Part shown: in pieces, positions 1 through 8,730 of the stretch | Layout of the letters: each line of letters starts with the position of its first letter | Numbering within the stretch: the stretch's first letter is position 1 | Origin: Bacteroidia bacterium | GTDB taxonomy: Bacteria; Bacteroidota; Bacteroidia; NS11-12g; UBA9320 | Direction: 5' to 3' | NCBI GenBank assembly: GCA_028339355.1 | Contig: JAOLBX010000020.1 | Location: 1-33,592 of the forward strand | DNA length: 33,592 nt | Notes under the pieces: model-generated | What the model was told of the DNA's origin: nothing | What the model saw: only the letters and a program-made list of their open reading frames with translations | The model's database searches: none | Program-made: the position numbers and the translations under genes

Positions 1-385
1 TCATAGCTTAGGAGTTTTCTAATTCTGCCTTCATTTGCTTTGAAAGCATTATTAATCGTTTTAGGCTGAATGCCTGTAACGATAATTTAAGAACCCGATG
101 TAATTGGGATGTTTTTTGTCTATAACTAGGAAAAAAACTAATGGTAATTAGTTGGTGTGGTAGGGATGTTGCGTGTTTTTTTGTTATCAAAGTTGTTTTG
201 GTATTACGGATTTTATCACTTCATAGATGCGGAAGCGTATGAATTTGGCTTTTATTCAATTATCAATTCTGTTACAGAAATATGGCTCAATAGGCTCAGT
301 GGCAGAACAAAAAAATGTCTCAACACATAGTGCTAAGACATTTTTAGGTGGTAGAGATAAATCCCTACGTGATATTTATGAAATA
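1..385. other. Gene-poor left edge
   Basis: I see no convincing gene here. A 60-codon minus-strand reading frame (8-190) ends in a basic, helical-looking stretch and could be the tail of an old gene, but nothing in it is recognisable. A plus-strand frame starting at 227 runs into the receptor gene and straddles the terminator hairpin at 311-345, so it is probably chance. Confidence 0.5.
311..345 (-). terminator. Terminator downstream of the TonB-dependent receptor
   Basis: A 10-bp stem (AAAAATGTCT at 311-320, AGACATTTTT at 336-345) encloses a second small CAC/GTG stem. Read on the minus strand it is followed by a T run, 40 bp past the receptor stop codon. The A/T tails on both sides would let it work in both directions. 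Confidence 0.6.
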
Positions 386-3319
386 TTATTTCAGTGTATA
401 TGCTGCTCTCACGAACATATATCTACCTGTGAATCCAAACTGTGAAGTTCTACGAGAGTATGGGAAAGAAGCATTTGACTGCCCTCCAGCTCTGTTTTCT
501 GTAGGATATACGTCCAATAAGTTATTCGCTCCTATAGCTAACTTAAGACCACTCTGTAATCCATAGCTTAAAGATAAGTCTGTGATTACTTTAGCATCGT
601 ACATAGCATCAGCAGAAACAATAGTACCCTCTACTCTGGCATTTCCTCCAAAATCGTCTGGATCGGTCACTTCGCCATAATACACGTTTCTTAACTGGAT
701 GTTAAACCCGTTGTCAAATGTAAGTGTATTGATAAGAGATACTTTAGATCTTGGCTGAGCCAATGTTAAAAATGCTTCCTCTTGAGCATCAAAGAAGTCA
801 CCATTTATACCAGCATCAGATACGGTTTCAGGCACATTGATAGCCGTAACCTCATTGGTAGAGAATGTAGCTGCTAAGCTATTTACCAATTTCATGTCGT
901 TTGCCAATCCTGCTTTATGAGACAACACGATGTCTACACCTTGAGTTTTAGTATCTATCGCATTAGATAGGAAACGAGCCTTACCTGCATTAGCCGCTTT
1001 GAATAATGCTGCAAGCTCTGGATCTCCTCCGTCTGTGAATGCTCCAGATAATACTATTCTGTCTTCTATAGCTATGCTATAAGCATCTATGGTAGCTGTG
1101 AAGTTTTTGAAACCTGCTGTCACACCTACGCTCATACTTTGAGAAGTTTCTTGCTTTAGTTTTTCTATACCTAAAAGTTCTGCTGCACGACTTTCATTAG
1201 TAAATAGTCCTTCTTCTTGTGCTACTCCATTAGCATCAAAAATGGTACTACTTCTGCTGAAAAACTGCTGATGCAATGATGGAGCTCTGAAACCTGTAGA
1301 ATATGCACCTCTTAAACCGATGTTTTTAGTGGCTTTGTATCTTGCAGCTGCTTTGTAGTTGAACGTGTTTCCAAAATCAGAATAAGACTCATATCTGGTA
1401 GCAAGTGCTAATAGTAAGTCTTGAGTTAGATTTAATTCTACATCGCCATATCCACCTATATTGTTTCTCTTTTTAGAGATAGCATTCACAGGTGTGAAAC
1501 CACCATAAACTTGCGATGTTCCTGGAAGGCTTTCTCCCATTACGTTAGTATCTCCTGCTTGTCCTGGTGCAGTAGCCACACCATTATTATACGTAGCATA
1601 AGAATTTTCTGCTCCAGCTATAATTTCAAATTGCTCTAGTCTATACTCTGTACCAAAAGCAATATTCACCCCACTTAGCCAGTCTTCTCTGTACTTACTG
1701 AAGTCTAGATTAGTGGTGTTTTGAGTGAATCCAAAAGATCCGGCGTCGAATACACTTGGAGAAGCAGCTCCTAAACTAGCGTTAGTAGAATTGACAACAG
1801 TATTGCCAAAAGTGTTGCTACCATAAGTGTTAGATAAATCTACATTCCATCCAGCAGTTTTAGTTCTTATACCAAATGCAATAGACTTATCTGTAATATC
1901 TGATTGTATCCCCGGTAAAAAACCATCTGGATTAGCAGCAGTATTAGCCTTAGGTCTATGTGGCTCTCTTAGGAAACCATATGCTAAACCTTGTCTAGAT
2001 CCTAAACCACCAAATGCGTATACCTCAGTATTATCGTTGATAGGAACTGCCATATTTAGAAACGTCTTAGCTTCTCTTAGTTTAGCCGTACCTACTTTGA
2101 ATCTATACTCACTTCTAGTTTGACCTCTAGCCGCTAATTCTAGGTCGTCCAATACATTGTGGTCCGCATTAGCCGCTGCATCTCTGAATGCCTGTGGTAA
2201 AGCCGAAATAGCATTATTGTAATCGGTAGTAGTCATTTGAGCTACTGAGTTTCCTGGATTTTGCTTCTTGTACAAACGCTCCGCAGAGTTATTTATATCA
2301 AATAGCTTTTCTAGATTGGTTGCATTTCTAAGTGCAGGGTTTCTTGTAGCTACAGAACCTGTGATATTCACAAACCCTCCTTTTTTCCCAATCGCAACAC
2401 CGTAGTTGGCGTCTAGTTGGAATTTTTCGCCGTCCATTCCACCTTCTTGGTGATTTCCAAGACTACTCATGTTTGCTCCTGTAGTCACAGCTAGTTCTAG
2501 TCCATCAGTATTTGTTTTTAATACAATATTGATAACACCAGCGATAGCATCAGAGCCGTACTGTGCCGCTGCACCATCACGAAGCACTTCTATTCTTTTG
2601 ATAGCTGCTGCAGGTATAGCATTCATGTCTGTACCCACACTTCCCGAACCTACAGTTCCGTTCACGTTAAGCAATGAAGTGTTGTGACGTCTTTTCCCAT
2701 TGATAAGAACCAATACTTGGTCAGGACCTAGTCCTCTTAAACTTGCAGGATCAATGTGATCACTACCGTCGGATACCGTTTGAGACTGAGATGTAAATGA
2801 CGGAGCTACTATGTTCATAATTTCTGTGATAGAAACCTGCCCTCCTTTACTCGTTATACTTGTGATGTCGATTACATCTACAGGTACCGGAGCGTCTATT
2901 TTAGTGCGTCCGAGTGAGCGTGTACCCGTAACGATAAACTCATCTAAGTCTTCACCAGATGCAAGTATAATAGTGACAGGATCTCCAGATGATACTACAG
3001 TGGTCGTAGCGGTATAGCCAACAAAGCTTATTTTAAGCGTTACGGGATAAGATTCTACGTCCAAAGAAAATTTACCATCGATGTCGGTAATAGCACCATT
3101 ACTAGTGCCTGCTACCACTACAGTAGCTCCCATCAGTGGTGAGTTTTTGACATCTACTACAGTACCAGAGACCGGGACGGCAGTTTTTATGTCTTTAAAG
3201 AGTGAAGAGTTTTTAAGAGTACTTTCAGCCTGCAATTTTTCTCCGGTGGAGAATGTGAATACAGCGACAACGGCCAAGGCACGCATAATTGAATGAAATG
3301 TTGTTTGTTGTTTTTTCAT
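386..3319 (-). CDS. TonB-dependent outer-membrane receptor
   Basis: This 977-residue protein is a TonB-gated outer-membrane importer. A signal peptide covers about residues 1-31. A carboxypeptidase-regulatory-like beta-sandwich, typical of Bacteroidota receptors, lies at about 48-118 (VSGTVVDVKNSPLMGATVVV). The plug domain at about 130-275 carries the usual LRGLGPDQVLVLINGKRRH and EVLRDGAAAQYGSDAIAGV motifs. The rest is a 22-strand-type barrel ending in an aromatic-rich C-terminal strand (FTGRYMFVRAAYTLK). The reading frame is intact and of normal length. No SusD-like partner lies next to it, so a glycan-uptake (Sus) role is not supported. The substrate could be a siderophore, a cofactor or a peptide, and the sequence does not decide. 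Energy would come from a TonB such as the one at 14734-15411. Confidence 0.92.
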   Translation of the reverse strand: MKKQQTTFHSIMRALAVVAVFTFSTGEKLQAESTLKNSSLFKDIKTAVPVSGTVVDVKNSPLMGATVVVAGTSNGAITDIDGKFSLDVESYPVTLKISFVGYTATTTVVSSGDPVTIILASGEDLDEFIVTGTRSLGRTKIDAPVPVDVIDITSITSKGGQVSITEIMNIVAPSFTSQSQTVSDGSDHIDPASLRGLGPDQVLVLINGKRRHNTSLLNVNGTVGSGSVGTDMNAIPAAAIKRIEVLRDGAAAQYGSDAIAGVINIVLKTNTDGLELAVTTGANMSSLGNHQEGGMDGEKFQLDANYGVAIGKKGGFVNITGSVATRNPALRNATNLEKLFDINNSAERLYKKQNPGNSVAQMTTTDYNNAISALPQAFRDAAANADHNVLDDLELAARGQTRSEYRFKVGTAKLREAKTFLNMAVPINDNTEVYAFGGLGSRQGLAYGFLREPHRPKANTAANPDGFLPGIQSDITDKSIAFGIRTKTAGWNVDLSNTYGSNTFGNTVVNSTNASLGAASPSVFDAGSFGFTQNTTNLDFSKYREDWLSGVNIAFGTEYRLEQFEIIAGAENSYATYNNGVATAPGQAGDTNVMGESLPGTSQVYGGFTPVNAISKKRNNIGGYGDVELNLTQDLLLALATRYESYSDFGNTFNYKAAARYKATKNIGLRGAYSTGFRAPSLHQQFFSRSSTIFDANGVAQEEGLFTNESRAAELLGIEKLKQETSQSMSVGVTAGFKNFTATIDAYSIAIEDRIVLSGAFTDGGDPELAALFKAANAGKARFLSNAIDTKTQGVDIVLSHKAGLANDMKLVNSLAATFSTNEVTAINVPETVSDAGINGDFFDAQEEAFLTLAQPRSKVSLINTLTFDNGFNIQLRNVYYGEVTDPDDFGGNARVEGTIVSADAMYDAKVITDLSLSYGLQSGLKLAIGANNLLDVYPTENRAGGQSNASFPYSRRTSQFGFTGRYMFVRAAYTLK

Positions 3320-3962
3320 TTGGTTAATTTAAAATATTAATTATTTAAAAAGTATTAGAAACACTAAGTTTTAATTGTTTAACAAATTGATATTTAACGA
3401 ATTGTGTCTCCCTGAGTTTTTTTACTATAAGAAGCTAGCGTTTAGTTAAACTATAAATAACCTAGTATTACTTCTCGCAAAGTAGATGTTAAGAGGTGAA
3501 AAACATAATTACTGCAAAGAATGTGTGTATGCACATTCCACATATTTACTAAAGTAATCAGATTTTGTGTGGACTAATTCCGCTTTTTTTTTGATTTGAA
3601 CACCAAATTTTTAAAATAGAGGACTAGCTAATAAAGTATATAAAGCTATGCAGAATTAATCTCAGCTCAATTTTAATGAAGCACGATAATAGAGAATAAC
3701 GTTTTTGTCTATTATTTAGGTAGGACTATCCACTGTTATATATAGGCGAGTGCACAAGCTTTAAAGGACCTGACGCTGTCTTTATGAGGTGTCTCTATCG
3801 CTATAGCTGCATTTATTGCAAAAGTTCTTATGGAATGATGATGTTCTGAAATCAGCAGAATACTTAACTTATAAACTACTGTAGTAGTATTTGGGATGGA
3901 TTTTTGTTGTTTGACTTTACTGTAGATCCTTAAAAAGCGTGTCATTAAGCAATAACGCAGGT
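3320..3962. other. 643-bp intergenic region, no gene recognised
   Basis: This is AT-rich DNA upstream of the receptor gene. It holds a hairpin, GAATGTG (3519-3525) paired with CACATTC (3532-3538), that could sit in the receptor leader, and one copy of a 33-nt imperfect repeat (3642-3674). A 69-codon minus-strand frame at 3736-3945 has no recognisable features and is judged chance. Confidence 0.5.
3642..3674 (+). repeat. 33-nt imperfect direct repeat, copy 1
   Basis: This stretch matches 7740-7772 at 28 of 33 positions and shares the exact core AATCTCAGCTCAAT. Copy 1 is intergenic. Copy 2 overlaps the stop codon of the bcp gene. Function is unknown; it may be a fragment of duplicated DNA. Confidence 0.45.
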
Positions 3963-5054
3963 CTATCTTCTTGTGTTAAAACCAAAAGATATCCCAAAAC
4001 GAAGATTTTCTTTGGATGGAACTACAAATGCATTTACAGGGATGTTCAATTTTCCGGATTTAAATGAATAGCCTGCGGCTAATACAATTTAGCTATTTAG
4101 TCGTGCGTTTCCTCTGCTGTCTGCTTTGAATTCTTTTTCTAAGTCTCCGTGCATCAGAAGCGGGTGTTGCTCTTGTAGTTCTTCATATGTATAATATTCA
4201 TCTTCGTATAGGTACTTGTTTATTGATTTAGATTTGTTAATGCTAGGTCCTACAGCAAACTCAAGCCCACTTTTGTTGCTTCTTATTCCATTGAATAAAG
4301 TGAAGCTAGGCACAAACAATCCTTGGTCTAAACCGCTTATCATAGGTAAAAATTCAAAAAGAGCCTGCACATTTCCTTCGGTCAAATACTGTTTTTCAAA
4401 CTGGTAACCCATTTGAAAAAATGCTGGGTATCCGTCATATCCTCCTTGGCTTTTTGGTTTTCTTATTAGCTCACCTCCTTCTCCAGTCAAAAATGTATAG
4501 CCCATTCTTGGACCGCCTAAATTTAATGTGTTATCCTCCGGATTGTTCACAGCACTTTCAAAGCTTGCCTCATCCGATAAGGACTTTTCTAATTCAACAT
4601 CTGCCGATTTTCCGAGCATTTTTTCTGTGGTTAGTCTTACCATAGTGCTGGATTTTTGAGGTATAAAGCTAAATTCTTTAGATGTTTCTAATTGCTCATC
4701 GGTTTTGGTATTTATCATTCTTATAGAGATAAAAATACGATCTCCCAGTTTGCTTGCGTTACCAGAAACTACATAGTCTAGTCCGAGTAATTTTTCAGCA
4801 CTTTTTAGGCAACTTATACTAAAACAAGTCGTCGGTTCTATTCCATTATTTTTAAGACTCTCAGCCACTTCGTATTTGTCGATGATTGAGTACTTTGAGT
4901 CTTTGCTCATTTCCATACGCAAAATTTCAAGCAATTCTTGCCTGCTAAGCGAATGGTCGTTGGCATCAAAACTTACAACAGCGACCCTAGGTAGCTGTGC
5001 AAAAATGAATATGGTAGACAAAATTAAGACGGATGTAAAAATTGACTTTTTCAT
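3963..5054 (-). pseudogene. CsgG/FlgO-like secreted protein, interrupted by an in-frame TAA
   Basis: This is a paralogue of the protein at 6206-7321. The uninterrupted part codes for 321 residues (4089-5054): a signal peptide (about 1-19), a CsgG/FlgO/TolB-N-like alpha/beta domain at about 22-150 (RVAVVSFDANDHSLSRQELL, TCFSISCLKSAEKLLGLDYV) and a beta-rich C-terminal region resembling an outer-membrane barrel. It stops at TAA (4089-4091), exactly where the paralogue has Tyr in RLKSYIVLAAGYSF. Past the stop the same frame continues for 41 codons (IVLAAGYSFKSGKLNIPVNA and onward) to TAG at 3963-3965, nearly identical to the paralogue. The lesion is therefore a single TAT/TAC-to-TAA change, either recent or a base-call error. 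A truncated barrel would probably not assemble. The domain assignment is by eye. Confidence 0.75.
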
Positions 5055-5180
5055 TTCTTTTTATTTGATTCCTCAAAGAGGAAGGGTTAACGTATTTAAA
5101 ATTGACTGCCTTTTTTGAAATGGTTTATAGGCTCACCATTTGCACTTTGACAGTTTGTGTTGTTCTAGGTTTTAGCGTAA

Positions 5181-6074
5181 TCATAGTCTAAAAACAACCA
5201 TAATCCATGCAGCAGAGCCAGCCAAGTAACCAGCCAGTACTTTTACGGCTTTATTTTTTCGGGCTTGCTTGACATAAGCTTTCCTATAATCAGGGTCCTT
5301 TTGTAGCTCAGTATTCTCATAGTTGAGATTTTTTTCTCTAGGAGTAGATGATGCGCAAGCTGCTGCAGGGATTAATCCTACTATAGGAGTCAGTACGAAG
5401 GAGGTCACCGCTGTCCATCCAGCTCCAGATCTTCTGCCACTGTAGTTGTTTTTCGAATCTAATGTCCCTTTATCTCTCAATTGAGCTTTGGTAAGTGTTG
5501 CTCTTTCTGTTGGATCAGACTTTGGTTTAGTTTTGACGTTCCCGCCGTCTGTTTTAGGCACTTCATTGCTCACTGTGTTTTGTTTGTACATTAACTCTTT
5601 TGTGCCATCTGAATAACTAATAAGGAGCACATCAGATTTTGGCACGTATAATATTGAGTCATTCGAGCTGATAACCCTTTTATAGACTACTTCTGTCTCA
5701 GTTACTTCTATGACTGTAGCTTCAATGTCCTCGCCATATTTGAGTGTTATAATAGCTGGAGCATTTTTTTTAGCGATTGTTTCTATTGTATCATTTATAG
5801 CTTCAGATTCATTTGATTTTTCTGCGACTCTATTTTGCTTGAACAAAACCTCTTTTGTGCCATCTGCATAGCTTATGATTAGCACATCAGATTTTGGGAT
5901 AGTCAAAGTAGGGCCATCTGGATTATCAAACCTTTTGTATTTTATGTCGATTGTATTTACTTCTATAATTTCGGCTTCGATGTCAAGACCCAATGCAGGT
6001 GTTATTACATCTTGGGAGAAGGAGTTTATTCCTAACCCCATTAAAGCAATGAATGAAAACAGATATTTTATCAT
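5181..6074 (-). CDS. Secreted protein with two tandem repeats
   Basis: I do not recognise a function. The 297-residue protein has a signal peptide (about 1-21). Two copies of a roughly 50-residue unit follow, at about 27-77 and 112-163. Each reads: 'DIEA.(I/V)IEV', a YKR stretch, a variable loop, then 'PKSDVL.ISY.DGTKE...KQN'. A basic, polar linker leads to a C-terminal region with two hydrophobic stretches (VTSFVLTPIVGLIPAAACAS, and a terminal LAGYLAGSAAWIMVV). The unit 'IPKSDV..I.Y.(D/N)GTK' is common in uncharacterised exported proteins of Bacteroidota. The gene sits between two copies of the CsgG-like gene on the same strand, which suggests a shared envelope role; that is inference from position only. 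Confidence 0.75.
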   Translation of the reverse strand: MIKYLFSFIALMGLGINSFSQDVITPALGLDIEAEIIEVNTIDIKYKRFDNPDGPTLTIPKSDVLIISYADGTKEVLFKQNRVAEKSNESEAINDTIETIAKKNAPAIITLKYGEDIEATVIEVTETEVVYKRVISSNDSILYVPKSDVLLISYSDGTKELMYKQNTVSNEVPKTDGGNVKTKPKSDPTERATLTKAQLRDKGTLDSKNNYSGRRSGAGWTAVTSFVLTPIVGLIPAAACASSTPREKNLNYENTELQKDPDYRKAYVKQARKNKAVKVLAGYLAGSAAWIMVVFRL

Positions 6075-6205
6075 TTCTAAGTTTTTATTTTGTCAGATTG
6101 GTCTTTTTAGTTTAGCCTATTTTTCTAGCTTATGATCGTTTATGCTGATGTTTAAGGAAGACTAGGCTTATTTTGTTTTGTATAAGTCTAGTCTTCATTA
6201 AAATT

Positions 6206-7321
6206 TTAATTTCTTGTATTAAATCCTACTGATACACCAAATCTTAGATTGTCTTTGGACGGAACAACATAGGCATTTACAGGGATGTTTAATTTTCCTG
6301 ATTTAAAGGAGTAACCAGCAGCTAAAACAATGTAGCTTTTTAGTCTATAACTGCCTCTACTGTCTGACTTGTATTCTTTTTCTAGGTCATAAAAGTCTTC
6401 TGTAATAAGAGTAGTACTTGCTTGTCTGAATTCCAGAAATTCTTGATAAGTATAATACTTGTCTGTTGGTTCGTAGTAACCTTGTTCAGATTCTTTGGAA
6501 ATATTAACACTAGGCCCTACGGCAAATTCCAGCCCATTTTTGTTATTTCTTATTCCATTAAAAATCGTTAAACTTGGTATAAATAATCCTTGGTCTAAGC
6601 CAGTAATCATAGGAACAAACTCAAACAACGCTTGCACGTTTCCTTGATTTAAATATTGTTTTTCAAATTGGTAGCCCATTTGGAAAAATGCTGGATTTCT
6701 GTCGTATCCACCTACACTTTTTTTGGCTCGTATAATATCGGCTCCTTCTCCTGTGAAAAAAGTATAGCCCATTCTTGGTCCACTTAAGTTTAAATAATAG
6801 TCGTCTGGATTATTTGTAGCACTTTCAAAGCTTTCTTTATCCGAAAGTGATTTCTCTAGATCGATATCTGAAGGTCTGCCAAGCATCTTATCTGCAGTCA
6901 TTTTAACCATTAAGCTAGCTTTCTTTGGTATGTAGTTAAACTCTTTAGAAGTTTCTACTTGTTCATTGGTTTTCATATCGACCATTCTTAGAGAAATAAA
7001 GATACGGTCTCCTAGCTTGTTAGCACTACCCGTAAGCAAGTAATCTGCTCCCAGTAACTTACCAGCACTTTTTAAGCAGCTTTGGCTAAAACACGTAGTT
7101 GCGTCAATTCCATTGTTTTTAAGATTTTCGGATACTTCGTATTTGTCAATCGTAGAGTACTTTGCTTCTTTGCTGATTTCTAGACGGAGTATCTCGAGCA
7201 GTTCTTGACCGTTAAGTGATTGGTCATTGGCGTCAAAACTTACAACAGCCAGTTTGGGTAGCTGTGCAAAACTGAGGAGAGAAGATAAAATTAATCCGAA
7301 TGTTAAAATTGATTTGTTCAT
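6206..7321 (-). CDS. CsgG/FlgO-like secreted protein, intact paralogue
   Basis: This 371-residue protein has a signal peptide (about 1-19, ending SFAQ). Residues about 22-150 form a CsgG/FlgO/TolB-N-like domain: KLAVVSFDANDQSLNGQELL, then a Cys pair in TCFSQSCLKSAGKLLGADYL, then GDRIFISLRMVD. In known relatives this fold occurs in lipoproteins of outer-membrane export or assembly machines. The C-terminal ~200 residues alternate polar and hydrophobic residues and end with FGVSVGFNTRN, which looks like a small outer-membrane barrel. A duplicate lies two genes downstream (3963-5054), interrupted by a stop. The two copies flank the two-repeat gene, as if an A-B unit had duplicated. Precise role unknown. 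Confidence 0.8.
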   Translation of the reverse strand: MNKSILTFGLILSSLLSFAQLPKLAVVSFDANDQSLNGQELLEILRLEISKEAKYSTIDKYEVSENLKNNGIDATTCFSQSCLKSAGKLLGADYLLTGSANKLGDRIFISLRMVDMKTNEQVETSKEFNYIPKKASLMVKMTADKMLGRPSDIDLEKSLSDKESFESATNNPDDYYLNLSGPRMGYTFFTGEGADIIRAKKSVGGYDRNPAFFQMGYQFEKQYLNQGNVQALFEFVPMITGLDQGLFIPSLTIFNGIRNNKNGLEFAVGPSVNISKESEQGYYEPTDKYYTYQEFLEFRQASTTLITEDFYDLEKEYKSDSRGSYRLKSYIVLAAGYSFKSGKLNIPVNAYVVPSKDNLRFGVSVGFNTRN

Positions 7322-7506
7322 TTTTTTCTTGTTTGATTAGTACAAAGTAAGCTATTAAAGCGTCCGCTATATAATTGAAAAATGAAGGCGTCGAATAATT
7401 TTCACTTTAATTACACAAAATTAACAACATGTAGAGTTATAATAATTGAACAATCAGTTTAAGTAAATAAATACCATAACTATATTCATTAAACAATAAT
7501 ATATTG

Positions 7507-7531
7507 TTTAATTATTTGTTAAATAATTAAA
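7507..7531. repeat. AT-only perfect hairpin
   Basis: TTTAATTATTT and AAATAATTAAA form an 11-bp perfect stem around a 3-nt GTT loop. It sits between the bcp stop and the promoter side of the CsgG-like gene. With no G or C it would be a weak RNA hairpin. It may be a protein-binding palindrome or chance in AT-rich DNA. Confidence 0.4.
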
Positions 7532-7544
7532 ATAAGATAAAAAA

Positions 7545-7682
7545 ATGATTGACTTAATTTGGGAGAAGCTCTGGGTTAATAGAAGGGAAAGCACAGTTAT
7601 AGTAAAAATCTACATATACACTGACCTTTCTGATGTGCTAGGAGATTTTGAACTCATTTTTTCCGGAGGATTGTGCACATAA
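7545..7682 (+). CDS. Possible 45-residue small protein
   Basis: An ATG follows an A-rich stretch (AAGATAAAAAA), a common Bacteroidota leader. The frame runs 45 codons (MIDLIWEKLWVNRREST onward) to TAA. No family is recognised. It is antisense to nothing and lies alone in an intergenic region. It may be a real small gene, the remnant of a larger one, or chance. Confidence 0.2.
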   Translation: MIDLIWEKLWVNRRESTVIVKIYIYTDLSDVLGDFELIFSGGLCT

Positions 7683-7739
7683 AAGAAACCGTGTTAATGA
7701 ATTAAAAATGTGAACTGACTATTTATTTCAGCAGGTTGC

Positions 7740-7772
7740 AAAGCAATATAGAATCAATCTCAGCTCAATATT
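7740..7772 (+). repeat. 33-nt imperfect direct repeat, copy 2
   Basis: This is the second copy of the 3642-3674 repeat (28 of 33 identical). It includes the last codons and the TGA stop of the bcp gene on the opposite strand. Confidence 0.45.
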
Positions 7773-8212
7773 TGAGATGTGTGATCCTTGGTTTTTACTT
7801 TTTCTATTACATCAGTGATAATACCGTTTTCGTCTATGATAAAGGTGGTGCGAGCCACGCCCATATATTCACGACCGTACATGCTTTTTTGTACCCATAC
7901 ACCGTAGGTTTGTATTGTTTCCTTCTCGGTATCAGCGAGCAGGTCAAACTTGAGTTGATACTTGTCTATGAATTTTTGATGTTTTTTCTCGCTATCTGGA
8001 CTTACGCCCAATATTTCAAAACCTTTTTTCTGGAAACGCTCGTAGTTCTCGCTCAGGTTGCAAGACTCCGCAGTGCATCCCGGCGTATCATCTTTTGGAT
8101 AAAAGTATAAAACAAGCTTCTTTCCAGAATATCCGTGCAATGATATTTTGTCTCCTTTTTGATTTACTCCGCTAAAAGCAGGTGCTTTTTCTCCTATTTG
8201 TGGTACTGACAT
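7760..8212 (-). CDS. bcp: Thioredoxin-dependent peroxiredoxin, Bcp/PrxQ type
   Basis: This 150-residue protein reduces hydrogen peroxide and organic hydroperoxides, with thioredoxin as electron donor. It is a cytoplasmic AhpC/TSA-fold enzyme of standard Bcp length. The peroxidatic cysteine is Cys46 in YPKDDTPGCTAESCNL, and Cys51, five residues on, is the resolving cysteine of the atypical two-Cys Bcp subgroup. Further family marks are the N-terminal GEKAPAF and the C-terminal ARTTFIIDENG and KVKTKDH. It starts at an ATG with no signal peptide. It lies downstream of the cytochrome-like lipoprotein gene, from which a terminator at 8247-8282 separates it, so it probably has its own promoter. Confidence 0.95.
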   Translation of the reverse strand: MSVPQIGEKAPAFSGVNQKGDKISLHGYSGKKLVLYFYPKDDTPGCTAESCNLSENYERFQKKGFEILGVSPDSEKKHQKFIDKYQLKFDLLADTEKETIQTYGVWVQKSMYGREYMGVARTTFIIDENGIITDVIEKVKTKDHTSQILS

Positions 8213-8246
8213 GGTGCGACAAGGATACTGATAAAAAATGGAATGT

Positions 8247-8282
8247 AAAAAAAAGCCTGCATCGCATATTCAGCGAGCAAGC
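8247..8282 (-). terminator. Rho-independent terminator of the lipoprotein gene
   Basis: Read on the minus strand, GCTTGC pairs with GCAGGC (8255-8260), with a 3-bp inner stem (CGC/GCG) and loop TGAATAT. Eight T residues follow (8247-8254). It lies 26 bp past the stop of the lipoprotein gene and before bcp. Confidence 0.7.
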
Positions 8283-8307
8283 TTTATATTTCATTGTATT
8301 GTTGCTT

Positions 8308-8676
8308 TTATTCTAGCATACCATCAGCTATCCATTTTTCGATAGCTGCGATAAGCTTATCGTCCATTTTAACGGCATTTTTAGGCATAGGTGACGCACC
8401 AGCCTCATGCCTTATAGATGCTACTAATTTTCCTGCAGCAAATAGTTTTGCGTCTTCATACGATACCAAGCTTCCTATAGCTGCTCCTTGGGTATGACAG
8501 CCGCTTACAGCACAAGTCACTCCTAGTATAGGCTCTACATGGGTGGTGTAAGTGTTTTTAGTCTCTACTGGGTCTTCTACAGTAGGTTCTGGATCAGCAG
8601 AATCATCACTACACGCATTAAAAAGGAAGAGTCCCATTGCAAAAAGAAATGGTAGGTAAAGTTTGGTCTTATTCAT
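8308..8676 (-). CDS. Small lipoprotein with a c-type haem-like motif
   Basis: This 122-residue protein has a signal peptide with a lipobox-like end (LFLFNAC), so Cys22 is probably lipidated. After a short acidic linker comes THVEPILGVTCAVSGCHTQG. Its C-x4-CH motif resembles the haem-attachment site of Planctomycete-type and related cytochrome c domains, although the classical motif is C-x2-CH. A downstream Met (ASPMPKNAVKM) could be the sixth haem ligand, and the C-terminal helix KLIAAIEKWIADGM is usual for this family. It is likely a membrane-anchored electron carrier facing the periplasm. Haem binding is inferred. Confidence 0.75.
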   Translation of the reverse strand: MNKTKLYLPFLFAMGLFLFNACSDDSADPEPTVEDPVETKNTYTTHVEPILGVTCAVSGCHTQGAAIGSLVSYEDAKLFAAGKLVASIRHEAGASPMPKNAVKMDDKLIAAIEKWIADGMLE

Positions 8677-8730
8677 ATGTTGCTTTATTAATCTCTACGA
8701 AAATATAAATAGGAGTGAAAGATGCAAGCA

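Larger units (their letters stand above)
7322..7759. other. 438-bp intergenic region
   Basis: The leader of the CsgG-like gene contains, on the minus strand, TTACTTTG (7343-7350), which resembles the Bacteroidota -7 element TAnnTTTG. An AT-only hairpin lies at 7507-7531. A 45-codon plus-strand frame (7545-7682) is listed separately. Nothing else is recognised. Confidence 0.5.

Noticed and set aside
227-445. 72-codon plus-strand frame across the end of the TonB receptor gene
   Set aside because: It overlaps a well-supported gene on the other strand and contains the terminator hairpin; no recognisable domain.
3736-3945. 69-codon minus-strand frame downstream of the CsgG-like pseudogene
   Set aside because: No domain, no leader signal, composition like translated AT-rich non-coding DNA.
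7501-7540. AT-rich region as a replication origin
   Set aside because: No DnaA boxes or origin-linked genes (dnaA, gidA/mnmG, parAB) were seen nearby; only an AT palindrome.
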